A stretch of 64,000 nt of DNA from Aulosira sp. FACHB-615 (lineage in GTDB: Bacteria > Cyanobacteriota > Cyanobacteriia > Cyanobacteriales > Nostocaceae), in the NCBI RefSeq assembly GCF_014698045.1, contig NZ_JACJSE010000027.1:1-64000 (forward strand). Direction: 5' to 3'. Positions 52,831 to 61,998 of this stretch are shown in pieces. Under the pieces are notes generated by a model. It was given only the letters and a program-made list of their open reading frames with translations. It did not search any database and had not been told where the DNA came from. Within the stretch, counting starts at the first letter, position 1, and every line of letters begins with the position of its first letter. The translations under genes were made by a program, and so were the position numbers.

Positions 52831-53907
52831 TTAGCGCAGTCTGACAAACCCAGCTTTCGCAATTAATTCTTGACCTTGATCTGTCAGCAATAAGTTGGCG
52901 TAAGCTTCACCTGCTTGCTGATCTGCTTGTCCATTTTGTTTGACGATGACAAATAAACGTCGGGTGATGGGATAATCACCAGTTTGAAATGCTTCAGTAT
53001 TCAGTTGATTACGCTGTTTTGGACATTTGTCTAGGGGGATATAAGGTTTTGTGTAAGGTTCAATAAATTTGTTTGGCTGTTTACCTAGGGGTAAGGCTTT
53101 GACGCTGCATTGTCCGACTACCTCTGGTGCGGAAGCATAGTAAATTGTACCAGGATTTTTGGCTACTTCTTTTAAGGCGTTAGTCGTAGTGTCGATAAAT
53201 TGGACGTTGCTACCAAATTTTTCGCCACTTAGGACGTTTTCTTCAAAAAACTCAATGGTGCCACTATCTTCTGGACGGCGAGAATATGGTGTTATGGGTA
53301 ATTTTGGCCCGCCTAACTGTTCCCAATTATTAACTTTACCTGTGTAGATATCTTTTAGCTGGGTGAGGGTTAAGCCAGGAAGATTGAGATTTGGGTGAAC
53401 TGCGATCGCAATTCCATCAATTGCTACAGGTATTTCTTTGAGTGCAAACCCTAATTTTTTTGCTTGTTCATTTTCTTCTGGCTTCACAGCGCGAGAAGAT
53501 TGAGCAAATGCTAACTGATTACCTAGCAGCATCTTAATTCCAGTCCCAGAACCGGGTGCAGCTTCTATCGGCTCGGTGTAACGTAGTTGAAATTTGGGCC
53601 AGACAATGGACACGGCTGAATCTACCTGCTGGCGGATCGGAGCCCAAGTAGTGCTACCCCCATAACTAAATAACCCCGTCGGGACATCCGGTATTTGCGA
53701 GAAGGTATCTGTACTTGGTGTTTCTACCCTTGTTCTTGTGAGATAACTGCCTTTGATGCCATAGCTGTGAGAAAACCACCACAACAAACCACCTACTAGC
53801 CCCAAGGTGATTGCTAGTGTTAGAACCAAAACTTTAGTCTCGTTAGTTCTATGTTGTTGTGTCATAGTTGGTGGTGTAGTTTTCTTACCCTGAAAGTAAT
53901 TTCTCAT
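52831..53907 (-). CDS. Membrane-anchored phosphate-type substrate-binding protein (PstS-like)
   Basis: A 358-residue protein with an N-terminal membrane anchor (about 28-47), then a PstS/PBP-like-2 fold. Visible features: GSTTWAPIRQQV, EAAPGSGTGIKMLLGNQLAFAQSSRAVKPEEN, IAIDGIAIAVHPNLNLPGLTLTQLKDIYTG, TNALKEVAKNPGTIYYASAPEVV. It has no adjacent Pst permease. It could be a stand-alone phosphate receptor. ATG 53865 is an alternative start that shortens the cytosolic tail. Confidence 0.85.
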   Translation of the reverse strand: MRNYFQGKKTTPPTMTQQHRTNETKVLVLTLAITLGLVGGLLWWFSHSYGIKGSYLTRTRVETPSTDTFSQIPDVPTGLFSYGGSTTWAPIRQQVDSAVSIVWPKFQLRYTEPIEAAPGSGTGIKMLLGNQLAFAQSSRAVKPEENEQAKKLGFALKEIPVAIDGIAIAVHPNLNLPGLTLTQLKDIYTGKVNNWEQLGGPKLPITPYSRRPEDSGTIEFFEENVLSGEKFGSNVQFIDTTTNALKEVAKNPGTIYYASAPEVVGQCSVKALPLGKQPNKFIEPYTKPYIPLDKCPKQRNQLNTEAFQTGDYPITRRLFVIVKQNGQADQQAGEAYANLLLTDQGQELIAKAGFVRLR

Positions 53908-54053
53908 TTTATGGGTAACGCTAGGTTAAAGTTTGATTAAACTCTAATTTCCTAGTTGCCATTTTATTGGTACGAAATATGCTACACAGTAAGGAGATGA
54001 GATTCCTGAAATTACTGGCAGTACAGTAAACATAGACTTTTACTGTATTTTAT

Positions 54054-55415
54054 TTAAAACATAATAGACAATAATTTATATATAAGTTGAAATAGTGTGG
54101 TTACGGCAATAGCTATTAAACTGCCGGCAATTCCTAATATTACTATTTGTTGAATATCCATTCCTGCTTGCAAGGCAGGAACAAAAAGAACGATCGCAAA
54201 AGATATTACTGCCACAATTAATAAATTTGTGGTTTTAATCCAGCGTCGAGTTTGAGCAAAAATCATCCCACTCAAAATCACGATGGCAATAGTGAAAGCG
54301 ATCATGGGTGATATCAGACTAGAGAGAGCGATCGCTATTAATGCACCTTCAAAACCGCTCACAGCAGCCCCTGATAATAACTCTGTGGTCGAAAAAGTTG
54401 CAGGTGGCTGTATAAGGGGCGGTTGAGTTGGTGTATTTGTGAGTGTAGTTGGGGGGATGAACTGCGGAAACAGTTCTTTGAGTACTTCCTCGGCGGATTG
54501 AAAACGTTGACTGACAGCAGGCAACAGCATTTTATCTAAAACATTGGCTAGTCGGGGGTCAATATCCACATGCGATCGCCAAGTCCACTGGTTAATTAGT
54601 GGGTCGAATAACTGGGTGGTTGGTTGACTGGTGAGTAAAGTCACAGCAGTTACAGCCAAGGCATATAAATCTGTACAGGGAAATACTTGATTTCCTGTCA
54701 TTTGTTCTGGGGGGGCAAATCCGGCGGAATAAATTCCCGTTGATGAGGCGACTGTCCCTGATGCCACATTTGTCACTTGCTTGACTGCGCCAAAATCTAA
54801 GAGAAATAATTTCCCATCTTGGCGGCGCATAATATTCGATGGCTTGATATCTCGATGAATAATATTTTTATCATGGACAAACTTGAGGATTTTGAGAATT
54901 TCCTGCAACATATATAAAATTTCTGCTTCCGAAAATTTCCCCTTTTGGGTTAATTCTTCCTCAAGATTCAGACCATCAATATATTCTTGGACTAAGTAAA
55001 AAAACTGTTCTTCGTAATTGGGTTGAGTAAAACTAGGAACAGTAATTTGGAAAAAAGCGTAGAGTTCTGGAATTTGTTCGTGTTCTCGGCCAATTTCGGC
55101 TAAGACATCTGCTTCTCTTTCAAATAATTGTTGAGCGATTCGCAGTTGATTAGCACTAACATTTTCCGCCGGTTGGAACTGTTTGACTACACAGGCGCGA
55201 ATTCCTGGAATGCGGCGATCGCGTGCGAGAAAGGCAGAGGCAAATCCTCCCCGACCCAGTAATTTGGTAGACATATATCTCCCATCAAGGATGAGTGGCA
55301 TACCACAGGTAGCGCAATATTTTTGCTGCGCTGTTTTGAGGGTTGACACATCATCTAGGTCGGCAAAATAATTTTTTGGGCGGGGGCAGCGTGGACGAGT
55401 GCAGTAAGCTTCCAT
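54054..55415 (-). CDS. Membrane Ser/Thr protein kinase with N-terminal zinc ribbon
   Basis: A 453-residue protein. A four-Cys ribbon (C5, C10, C34, C37) precedes a Hanks-type kinase domain (about 50-310): glycine loop GRGGFASAF, ATP-anchoring Lys in VVKQF, catalytic HRDIKPSN, DFG as LLDFGAVKQV, and APPEQM. A Pro/Thr linker follows, then four or five transmembrane helices at the C-terminus. Such zinc-ribbon kinases are common in filamentous cyanobacteria. The target is unknown; an FHA protein (44204) is encoded in the window. Confidence 0.93.
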   Translation of the reverse strand: MEAYCTRPRCPRPKNYFADLDDVSTLKTAQQKYCATCGMPLILDGRYMSTKLLGRGGFASAFLARDRRIPGIRACVVKQFQPAENVSANQLRIAQQLFEREADVLAEIGREHEQIPELYAFFQITVPSFTQPNYEEQFFYLVQEYIDGLNLEEELTQKGKFSEAEILYMLQEILKILKFVHDKNIIHRDIKPSNIMRRQDGKLFLLDFGAVKQVTNVASGTVASSTGIYSAGFAPPEQMTGNQVFPCTDLYALAVTAVTLLTSQPTTQLFDPLINQWTWRSHVDIDPRLANVLDKMLLPAVSQRFQSAEEVLKELFPQFIPPTTLTNTPTQPPLIQPPATFSTTELLSGAAVSGFEGALIAIALSSLISPMIAFTIAIVILSGMIFAQTRRWIKTTNLLIVAVISFAIVLFVPALQAGMDIQQIVILGIAGSLIAIAVTTLFQLIYKLLSIMF

Positions 55416-55472
55416 GTTAGTTTTTAGTCAATAGTCCACAGTGAATAGTCAATAGCCTGTAGCCCTTAACTA

Positions 55473-55494
55473 ATGACTATTGACTATTGACAAG
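55473..55494. repeat. Short TGACTAT tandem repeat
   Basis: TGACTATTGACTATTGAC, a partial 7-bp array with related AGTCAATAG motifs just before (55430-55456), between the kinase and LysR genes. It is part of the short-tandem-repeat class seen elsewhere in the window. Confidence 0.6.
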
Positions 55495-55496
55495 TA

Positions 55497-56510
55497 TCAG
55501 CCCTCGTCAGAGGAACTGGGTGTTGCTACATCAAATGTATTTGCTACTAGCTTTTTTTGTGACAATTTTATCAGGTCTTGGTTCCATCCTGGAGTTGCAA
55601 ACTGGGGTAATATTTCCTGGCTGAATGCTTCTGCGGCTTTGGATCTATACCGGTTGGGATTAAAAATCAGCCAGAGTGTGCGTTTAACAATCACGCCTTC
55701 GATGGGTGAGCAGTGCAGTACACCCATTTGTAACTCTTTGGCAATGGCGGATGTCGAGACGAAAGCCGCCCCCAATCCTGACTGTACGGCATTTTTGATG
55801 GCTTCGATGGAATTGAGTTCCATTTCGATTTTGAAACGTCTGGTATCAATTTCGCAACGTGCTAGTACTTGATCGATGACTTTGCGAATAGTGGATTGAG
55901 AATCTAAAGCGATGAATTGTAATTTATATAAGTCGTCTTTTTGAATGGTTTCAAGTTTAGCAAAGGGATGAAATACTGGCAAAATCAGGGCTAACTCATC
56001 TTCAGCGTAAGGAATAATTTCCAAAGATTCGGCTAATTCACCAGGAATTTCCCCACCGATAATGGCTAAATCAACTTGGCCGTTGGCGACACTCCAAGCA
56101 GTGCGGCGAGTTGAGTGGACGTGCAGTTGCACTGCCACATCGGCATATTTTTGGCGAAACATGCCAATCATCCGGGGTAATAAATAAGTCCCGGTGGTTT
56201 GAGATGCACCGACAATTAAAGTCCCACCTTGGAGATTTTGTAGATCCTCAATGGCGCGACAGGTTTCTTGGCACAGACTGAGGATTTTTTCGCCGTAACT
56301 TAACAATAGATGTCCAGCTTCGGTTAATTGGGCGCGACGGCCGCCACGGTCAAATAAAGGGACATCTAGTTGCCGTTCCAGGTTCTGCACTTGCAAACTC
56401 ACGGCAGGTTGGGAGACATACAAGCTATCAGCAGCACGCTTGAAGCTCCCTTCTTGTGCGATCGCTTTCAGGATACGTAACTGATCTAAAGTGAAAGGAA
56501 GGTCAGACAT
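55497..56510 (-). CDS. rbcR: LysR-family regulator, RbcR/PacR type
   Basis: About 337 residues from ATG 56510 (TTG 56519 is upstream). The N-terminal winged helix is DQLRILKAIAQEGSFKRAADSLYVSQPAVSLQVQNLERQLDVPLFDRG, followed by an effector domain. The sequence and its position next to NnrU and ndhF1 match the RbcR/CbbR-like regulator I recall as All3953 (PacR) in Anabaena PCC 7120, a regulator of photosynthetic carbon assimilation. The effector is not known from the sequence. Divergent from the NnrU gene. Confidence 0.87.
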   Translation of the reverse strand: MSDLPFTLDQLRILKAIAQEGSFKRAADSLYVSQPAVSLQVQNLERQLDVPLFDRGGRRAQLTEAGHLLLSYGEKILSLCQETCRAIEDLQNLQGGTLIVGASQTTGTYLLPRMIGMFRQKYADVAVQLHVHSTRRTAWSVANGQVDLAIIGGEIPGELAESLEIIPYAEDELALILPVFHPFAKLETIQKDDLYKLQFIALDSQSTIRKVIDQVLARCEIDTRRFKIEMELNSIEAIKNAVQSGLGAAFVSTSAIAKELQMGVLHCSPIEGVIVKRTLWLIFNPNRYRSKAAEAFSQEILPQFATPGWNQDLIKLSQKKLVANTFDVATPSSSDEG

Positions 56511-56718
56511 AAGGTTCAACCCACAAACTTTGAAAGGAGCAGAGTTGGCAATACATCGGCTTTGATCACCAAAAAGTAAAAAATGATTTATTCCATCTTC
56601 AAATCGGAAGACTTGACTCGAAAAAAAACAGTACTACTGCATCTTCGCGCAAGTCCCCTGTTGAATACTTTGTGTTATTGGTTGTACTGTATTAACTTTT
56701 GTTTAAATAACTTCACCC

Positions 56719-57441
56719 ATGTCTACGATGCCTAATCCTTTGTTTACTCCCAGTCATTTTGTCATGTTGGGGTTACAATTTGCTTTTGCGATCGCCCACA
56801 GTGGCGGGGCTGCGCTACGTCCATTGGCTGAGAAGCACATAGGAGCAAGGCTTTATCGCATTTTGTTTGCATTAGTTAGTTTACCGTTGGCTGTCATCTT
56901 AATTACTTACTTTTTTAACCATCGTTATGACGGCTGGCAACTTTGGCAGGTACAAGGAGTCCCAGGAATACAAGCTGTAGTTTGGGTGTTGTCAGCAATT
57001 TCGTTTTTATTTTTGTATCCTGCCACCTTCAATCTACTAGAAATTGCTGCTATTCAAAAGCCCCAAGTTCATTTGTATGAAACTGGGATTATCCGTATTA
57101 CCCGTCATCCCCAGATGGTAGGACAAGTTATTTGGTGTTTCGCCCATACGCTGTGGTTAGGGACAAGCTTTACTTTAGTCACATCTTTGGGATTAGTCTT
57201 ACATCACCTATTTGGAGTTTGGCATGGCGATCGCCGCTTATCCCAACGCTACGGCGAAGCTTTTGAACTTGTCAAACAAAGAACTTCCATCATCCCTTTC
57301 CAAGCTATTCTGGATGGTCGTCAGTCTCTGAAATGGCCAGAATTTATCCGCCCTGCTTATTTAGGAGTAGCAATTTTTGTTGGTCTACTGTGGTGGTTAC
57401 ATCCACTGTTGATCGTAGCAACTAGTAAAATAGAATGGTGA
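56719..57441 (+). CDS. NnrU family membrane protein
   Basis: A 240-residue integral membrane protein with about six transmembrane helices. Motifs include FAIAHSGGAALRPLAEKHIGARLYRILFALVSLP and RITRHPQMVGQVIWCFAHTLW, typical of the NnrU domain. The plant 15-cis-zeta-carotene isomerase Z-ISO belongs to this family, so a heme-dependent isomerase role in carotenoid synthesis is a reasonable possibility. Confidence 0.9.
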   Translation: MSTMPNPLFTPSHFVMLGLQFAFAIAHSGGAALRPLAEKHIGARLYRILFALVSLPLAVILITYFFNHRYDGWQLWQVQGVPGIQAVVWVLSAISFLFLYPATFNLLEIAAIQKPQVHLYETGIIRITRHPQMVGQVIWCFAHTLWLGTSFTLVTSLGLVLHHLFGVWHGDRRLSQRYGEAFELVKQRTSIIPFQAILDGRQSLKWPEFIRPAYLGVAIFVGLLWWLHPLLIVATSKIEW

Positions 57442-57521
57442 TTTTTACTGATCCCAGCTATCAACAAAAAATCTGCGTAAATGCCAATTTCAGCTTATCA
57501 ATTGCTGCCAAATCAATGTAG

Positions 57522-57707
57522 GATCAAATCAAATAGTTGTCAGTGGGGGGAAGCTTAACCAGTTTGATCTTCATATAGTGGTAAGTCGCTGGTCATAAGT
57601 CTTAGTTGAGATTTTCATGGCACAGTCTTCTCAACACCCTCGATGAAAGCGGCAATCAGGAGTTAAAAAAATCTAAAGGCCACCGTGAAAGTCGTGCTGG
57701 CTTTTTT
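57522..57707 (+). ncRNA. Candidate small RNA or leader ending in an intrinsic terminator
   Basis: Starts with a possible stem GATCAAA (57522-57528)/TTTGATC (57563-57569) and ends with AAAGGCCA (57675-57682)/TGGCTTTT (57698-57705) followed by a T-run. It lies in a 409-bp gap between NnrU and the thioredoxin gene and does not code for protein. It could be a stand-alone sRNA or an attenuated leader. I recognise no family. Confidence 0.35.
57675..57707 (+). terminator. Rho-independent terminator
   Basis: AAAGGCCA/TGGCTTTT stem (one G-U pair) with a 15-nt loop and TTTTTT tail, on the plus strand, 140 bp before the thioredoxin gene. Confidence 0.7.
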
Positions 57708-57850
57708 ATCAGAGTTAAAATCAAAGCGGCAGTAATTTTTTAATCATCTTAAATCCTGAATGCTAACTCATAGATAGGTGCTGACTAAGTTGCCAATTCT
57801 TCCTGCTGATAGCTAGTTTGATATTAAAACCCTATAATTTTCGAGGCATC

Positions 57851-58237
57851 ATGGTGTTGTCGGTTAGTGAGCGGACATTTACTCAAGAAGTTTTAGAATC
57901 TCCAGTACCTGTTTTAGTGAATTTTGAAGCACCTTGGTGCGGCCTATGCCGTATCATCCACCCTTTGTTATTGCAATTTAAATCTCAATGCGGGGAGCAA
58001 ATTAAATTGGTGGGAGTGAATGCAGATGAAAACTTCAAACTATCCAATACTTATCGTCTCAAGTCACTACCTACTTTACTTTTAGTAGAAAACGGCATTA
58101 TCCGACATCGCCTAGAAGGTTTTCGTGGCAGAGACGATTTACGTCTGGCTCTAGAAGAAATCAAGCTCACTTACACCAACTGTTCTAAAACATACAACCA
58201 CTCCCAAACAGCCGATTTAGAATGTCGGACTGCATAA
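57851..58237 (+). CDS. Thioredoxin-fold protein with CGLC active site
   Basis: About 128 residues from ATG 57851. A thioredoxin fold with NFEAPWCGLCRIIHPLL, in which the usual active-site CGPC is CGLC, and the cis-Pro loop KSLPTLLLVENG. The Pro to Leu change should alter redox potential. The C-terminus has an extra His/Cys-containing tail (NCSKTYNHSQTADLECR). It lies directly upstream of ndhF1. Stroma/cytosol location is expected, since no signal peptide is seen. Confidence 0.9.
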   Translation: MVLSVSERTFTQEVLESPVPVLVNFEAPWCGLCRIIHPLLLQFKSQCGEQIKLVGVNADENFKLSNTYRLKSLPTLLLVENGIIRHRLEGFRGRDDLRLALEEIKLTYTNCSKTYNHSQTADLECRTA

Positions 58238-58399
58238 TATAGCGTGATTTGTCAATGGTCAATAGTTGATGATCATTAGTGAAAGATGCTATTGACTTCA
58301 GCCAAATCTAAAACCATGCTTAATTACCCCGCCCAATTACCTTTGGGTGGGGTATTTTATCATCAGGGGTGTGTGTCACAATTATTAACAGTTCCGACC

Positions 58400-58441
58400 A
58401 GGACAGTTGCCTGCGGAAGACAGCCGCCGCAAAACTGTCCT
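58400..58441 (+). promoter_or_regulatory. Hairpin in the ndhF1 leader
   Basis: AGGACAGTT (58400-58408) and AACTGTCCT (58433-58441) form a 9-bp stem enclosing GCGG/CCGC. It ends 35 bp before the ndhF1 ATG and has no U-run, so it may affect mRNA stability or translation. Confidence 0.45.
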
Positions 58442-58476
58442 AAGCTAGTCAAGAATTCTCAAATTATGCGTCAGTG

Positions 58477-60567
58477 ATGGAAGCAATCTATGAATATGCC
58501 TGGCTGATTCCGGTGTTCCCTCTTTTAGGGGCGATGCTGGTCGGTTTGGGATTAATTTCGATCAATCAGGTGACGAACCGCCTGCGGCAACTCAACGCTG
58601 CGTTGATTATCTCCTTGATGGGAGCAGCGATGGGCTTGTCGTTTGCCTTGCTGTGGAGTCAAATTCAAGGACACCCGACTTATCTGCGGACTTTGGAATG
58701 GGCAGCAGCAGGGAATTTTCACCTGAGCATGGGCTATACAATTGACCACCTGACAGCCCTTATGCTGGTAATTGTGACAACCGTAGCCTTTTTAGTCATG
58801 GTCTATACCGATGGCTATATGGCACATGATCCAGGATATGTAAGGTTTTACGCTTATCTGAGCTTATTTGGCTCCTCAATGTTGGGTCTGGTGGTCAGTC
58901 CCAACTTAGTGCAAATTTATATCTTCTGGGAACTGGTAGGGATGTGTTCCTACTTGCTGGTCGGCTTTTGGTACGATCGCAAGTCAGCCGCCGATGCCTG
59001 TCAAAAAGCATTTGTCACCAACCGCGTTGGTGACTTTGGCTTATTATTGGGGATTTTAGGCCTGTTTTGGGCAACCGGTAGCTTTGATTTTCATATCATG
59101 GGCGATCGCCTCGCCCAACTGGTGCAATCAGGAACAATCAGCAATTTCCTCGCCATACTGTTTGCGATTTTGGTTTTCCTCGGCCCTGTTGCTAAATCAG
59201 CCCAGTTCCCCCTCCATGTCTGGCTACCAGATGCAATGGAAGGCCCGACACCAATTTCCGCCTTAATCCACGCCGCCACAATGGTGGCAGCAGGTGTATT
59301 TCTGGTAGCCCGGATGTACCCTGTGTTTGAACATGTCCCCGCCGCGATGAACGTAATTGCCTTTACTGGGGCATTTACAGCATTTTTAGGGGCGACAATT
59401 GCAATTACGCAAAACGACATCAAAAAAGGCTTGGCCTACTCCACCATTTCCCAATTAGGTTACATGGTGATGGCGATGGGCGTAGGTGCTTACAGTGCTG
59501 GCTTATTCCATCTGATGACTCACGCTTACTTCAAGGCGATGCTGTTCTTGGGTTCCGGTTCTGTGATTCACGGGATGGAAGGAGTCGTTGGCCATGACCC
59601 TGCTTTAGCCCAAGATATGCGACTGATGGGCAAACTGCGGAAATATATGCCCATCACAGCTATTACCTTTTTGATTGGCTGCTTGGCAATTTCCGGGATG
59701 CCTCCGTTTGCAGGTTTTTGGTCAAAAGATGAAATTCTCGGTAAGGCTTTTGCTGCTAATCCATTTTTGTGGATCATTGGCTGGCTAACGGCGGGAATCA
59801 CTGCTTTTTATATGTTTAGAATGTATTTCATGACATTTGAAGGCAAATTCCGGGGTACTGACGAGAAAATCAAAGCCAAACTTAAGAAAGCATCAACCAT
59901 CATTCTGGAATTAGAAGCTGAAGAACCAGCCCCGAATTTTGGCCCTGGGGCGATGAAACATGGTGAACTAGCCGCAACAGGAGACCATCATGGTTCTCAT
60001 GGTCATCACAGCGATTCTCCCCATGAATCACCGTGGACAATGACCTTGCCATTATTAGTGTTGGCTGTACCTTCAATTTTGATTGGTTTGGTAGGAACTC
60101 CCTTTGCTAATTATTTCGAGGAATTTATTTACTCACCTAACGAAACTCTCGCTGAAGTTTTAGAAAAAGCCGCCGAATTTGAGCCGACGGAATTTTATAT
60201 TATGGCGGGGGCTTCTGTGGGAATTTCCTTGATTGGGATTACCTTGGCTTCCTTGATGTACTTGCAACGGAAAATTGACCCTGCTGCGATCGCTGCTAAA
60301 ATTAAGCCTTTGTACGAGCTATCCCTCAACAAGTGGTACTTTGATGACATTTACCATCGTGTCTTTGTCCTCGGCTTGCGTCGCCTAGCTAGACAAGTCA
60401 TGGAAGTTGACTTCCGCGTTGTTGATGGTGCTGTTAACCTCACAGGCTTTTTCACCCTAGTCAGTGGCGAAGGGCTGAAATATTTAGAAAATGGTCGCGT
60501 TCAATTCTATGCCTTGATTGTGTTTGGCGCAGTTTTGGGCTTGGTGATCGTTTTTGGCATTACCTGA
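58477..60567 (+). CDS. ndhF1: NAD(P)H-quinone oxidoreductase subunit 5
   Basis: A 696-residue NDH-1 antiporter-like membrane subunit (ATG 58477; GTG 58474 is in frame one codon earlier). About 16 transmembrane helices with the NuoL-type core (DGYMAHDPGYVRFYAYLSLFGSSMLGL, WELVGMCSYLLVGFWYDRKSAADACQKAFVTNRVGDFG) and a His-rich loop (GDHHGSHGHHSDSPHESPW, about 507-525). It contributes to proton pumping in cyclic electron flow and respiration. In other cyanobacteria ndhD1 commonly follows it; here no ndhD1 is seen and a VapC-like pair lies downstream. Confidence 0.97.
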   Translation: MEAIYEYAWLIPVFPLLGAMLVGLGLISINQVTNRLRQLNAALIISLMGAAMGLSFALLWSQIQGHPTYLRTLEWAAAGNFHLSMGYTIDHLTALMLVIVTTVAFLVMVYTDGYMAHDPGYVRFYAYLSLFGSSMLGLVVSPNLVQIYIFWELVGMCSYLLVGFWYDRKSAADACQKAFVTNRVGDFGLLLGILGLFWATGSFDFHIMGDRLAQLVQSGTISNFLAILFAILVFLGPVAKSAQFPLHVWLPDAMEGPTPISALIHAATMVAAGVFLVARMYPVFEHVPAAMNVIAFTGAFTAFLGATIAITQNDIKKGLAYSTISQLGYMVMAMGVGAYSAGLFHLMTHAYFKAMLFLGSGSVIHGMEGVVGHDPALAQDMRLMGKLRKYMPITAITFLIGCLAISGMPPFAGFWSKDEILGKAFAANPFLWIIGWLTAGITAFYMFRMYFMTFEGKFRGTDEKIKAKLKKASTIILELEAEEPAPNFGPGAMKHGELAATGDHHGSHGHHSDSPHESPWTMTLPLLVLAVPSILIGLVGTPFANYFEEFIYSPNETLAEVLEKAAEFEPTEFYIMAGASVGISLIGITLASLMYLQRKIDPAAIAAKIKPLYELSLNKWYFDDIYHRVFVLGLRRLARQVMEVDFRVVDGAVNLTGFFTLVSGEGLKYLENGRVQFYALIVFGAVLGLVIVFGIT

Positions 60568-60573
60568 TTTTTT

Positions 60574-60613
60574 AGGGTGGGCGACTGTCCACCCTTCAGT
60601 TTTTCATTTTTGA
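60574..60613 (+). terminator. Intrinsic terminator of ndhF1
   Basis: AGGGTGG (60574-60580) pairs with CCACCCT (60589-60595), 8-nt loop, then TCAGTTTTTCATTTTT. It is 7 bp after the ndhF1 stop. Confidence 0.85.
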
Positions 60614-60678
60614 GAGTCTGAATTTAGGCTCTTTTTTTAGGCCTAAAAATTTTGAGAGAGTTCTTGCGTATCGCAAGA

Positions 60679-61164
60679 TTAACCTTGTTCTTGGTAATAA
60701 CGATCTAAAAAACTTTGGATGAGAGCAGAAGATGCACGAAAGGTGGTTAATTGCAATTTAGAAATGGTGTTAGGAAAATCGATTATATCTTGGGTTCCTG
60801 CACGATAAAGAACACCAAGTAAACCTGTAACATTAAGACCTTGTGCGATCGCTGCTTGTCGAGCATCCAGATCATCTAAGATCACTAGGGCAGCGTTGAG
60901 TTGAACAGCCAGAGAAATGGTTTCTTGCTCACCCATACCAAGTTTGCTAGATAAGTTAGGTAATAGGGGCGTGGTAGTTTGAATCTCTAACCAGCTTGGA
61001 GATTGGGTAATCCAGTTTTGAACTTGGATGTAAGAACCTTCGGCAAGAAGTTCTGTGCAGACAGCATTAGGGATGATAATGCGACCGAAAAGTTGAGGCA
61101 GAATTTCAATACACTCAATCAAGATGAGATAGCACAAAGGTGAAGTATCGCAAACAACTATCAT
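60679..61164 (-). CDS. PIN-like toxin (DUF3368, VapC-type)
   Basis: A 161-residue PIN-domain protein: an N-terminal Asp in VCDTSPL, central acidic E in GMGEQE, and DDLDARQAA Asp residues that form a four-acid nuclease site. The length and fold match DUF3368. It overlaps the UPF0175 gene by 4 bp. PIN toxins cleave tRNA or rRNA. The pair lies between ndhF1 and the secreted-repeat gene. Confidence 0.9.
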   Translation of the reverse strand: MIVVCDTSPLCYLILIECIEILPQLFGRIIIPNAVCTELLAEGSYIQVQNWITQSPSWLEIQTTTPLLPNLSSKLGMGEQETISLAVQLNAALVILDDLDARQAAIAQGLNVTGLLGVLYRAGTQDIIDFPNTISKLQLTTFRASSALIQSFLDRYYQEQG

Positions 61165-61430
61165 GGCTGAGTCATCGCTTGATCAATAGCTTGCAAATCT
61201 TGCTCTAAGTCAGCTAAGGTGTAGGCTTGGTAAGCTTCATAGGCTTTAAGAAAAGCATCGGTAGCTAGTCGAGAAGAAAGATTTAACAGACGTTGAACTT
61301 GAGCAGTAGAAATTTGCCGATGGCGATAAGCTTCCACTACCAGCGATTCTAAGGCGCGGCGAGAAAGTTGGTCAGGGGTATTAGCGAGTTGATGGGCAAT
61401 GTCATCGGGTATTTCAATGGTAATTTGCAT
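61161..61430 (-). CDS. UPF0175 family antitoxin
   Basis: An 89-residue protein of UPF0175, the usual antitoxin of DUF3368 toxins. MQITIEIPDDIAHQLA and the RRALESLVVEAYRHRQISTAQVQRLLNLSSRLATDAFL helix region suggest a DNA-binding helix-turn-helix. The ATGA overlap with the toxin gene fits a translationally coupled pair. Confidence 0.9.
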   Translation of the reverse strand: MQITIEIPDDIAHQLANTPDQLSRRALESLVVEAYRHRQISTAQVQRLLNLSSRLATDAFLKAYEAYQAYTLADLEQDLQAIDQAMTQP

Positions 61431-61998
61431 TTGTACTATCCTTTGATGGATGTATGATCCTTCTTTTTAAGAATAACTGAGCAGCATCAGAGATTTTGAG
61501 CAATGCTCCGGTTAGACTAGGCGATCGCAGGCAAAATCCAATTTCGAGAGATGATATTTTTCTTACACAGCGATGGTATATCTTTTTATTTGGCAGTCTC
61601 TGAGCCAAGTAGTATGTGTATGTATCCAAAACCTCTACACACCGCACTCATAAGCCCAATTTTCATAGAAAATTTTTGTGTGTAAATCCTAATAATCAAG
61701 ACTTAGATATTGACAGCAAAGCCAAAATAACAGGTAAAGTTTACAGGTTGATAGCTGGATTTTTGAATGATATTTTAGCGAAGCTTACGGCGGGCTACGT
61801 CTACGCACTCAATCAAAGAAGATTAATTAAAGTCTGAAACAACGTATTTACGTTAATACACAAGATACTCGCTTTGTACAGTATGCAATTCCGAATAATA
61901 TGCTTTTTTATTAAAAATATCTTAAATTTTTGATGTATTTTCCCGACATGGCTTTAGTATGCGTGGGGTAATCTTACTGTCATAGAGAGTATAAAAAA
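61431..61998. other. Intergenic region with degenerate repeat
   Basis: No gene with support. Holds a degenerate copy of the intergenic repeat (TATCCAAAACCTCTACACACCG ... TTGTGTGTAAATCCT, 61620-61690) and a GCTTACGGCGGGCTACGTCTACGCAC repeat fragment (61783-61808). Confidence 0.55.

Noticed and set aside
58286..58477. 63-codon ORF ahead of ndhF1
   Set aside because: Spans the leader hairpin (58400-58441), overlaps the ndhF1 start and has no recognised domain.
61616..61837. 73-codon plus ORF
   Set aside because: Composed of the degenerate intergenic repeat and GGCGGGCTACG fragments; no coding signal.
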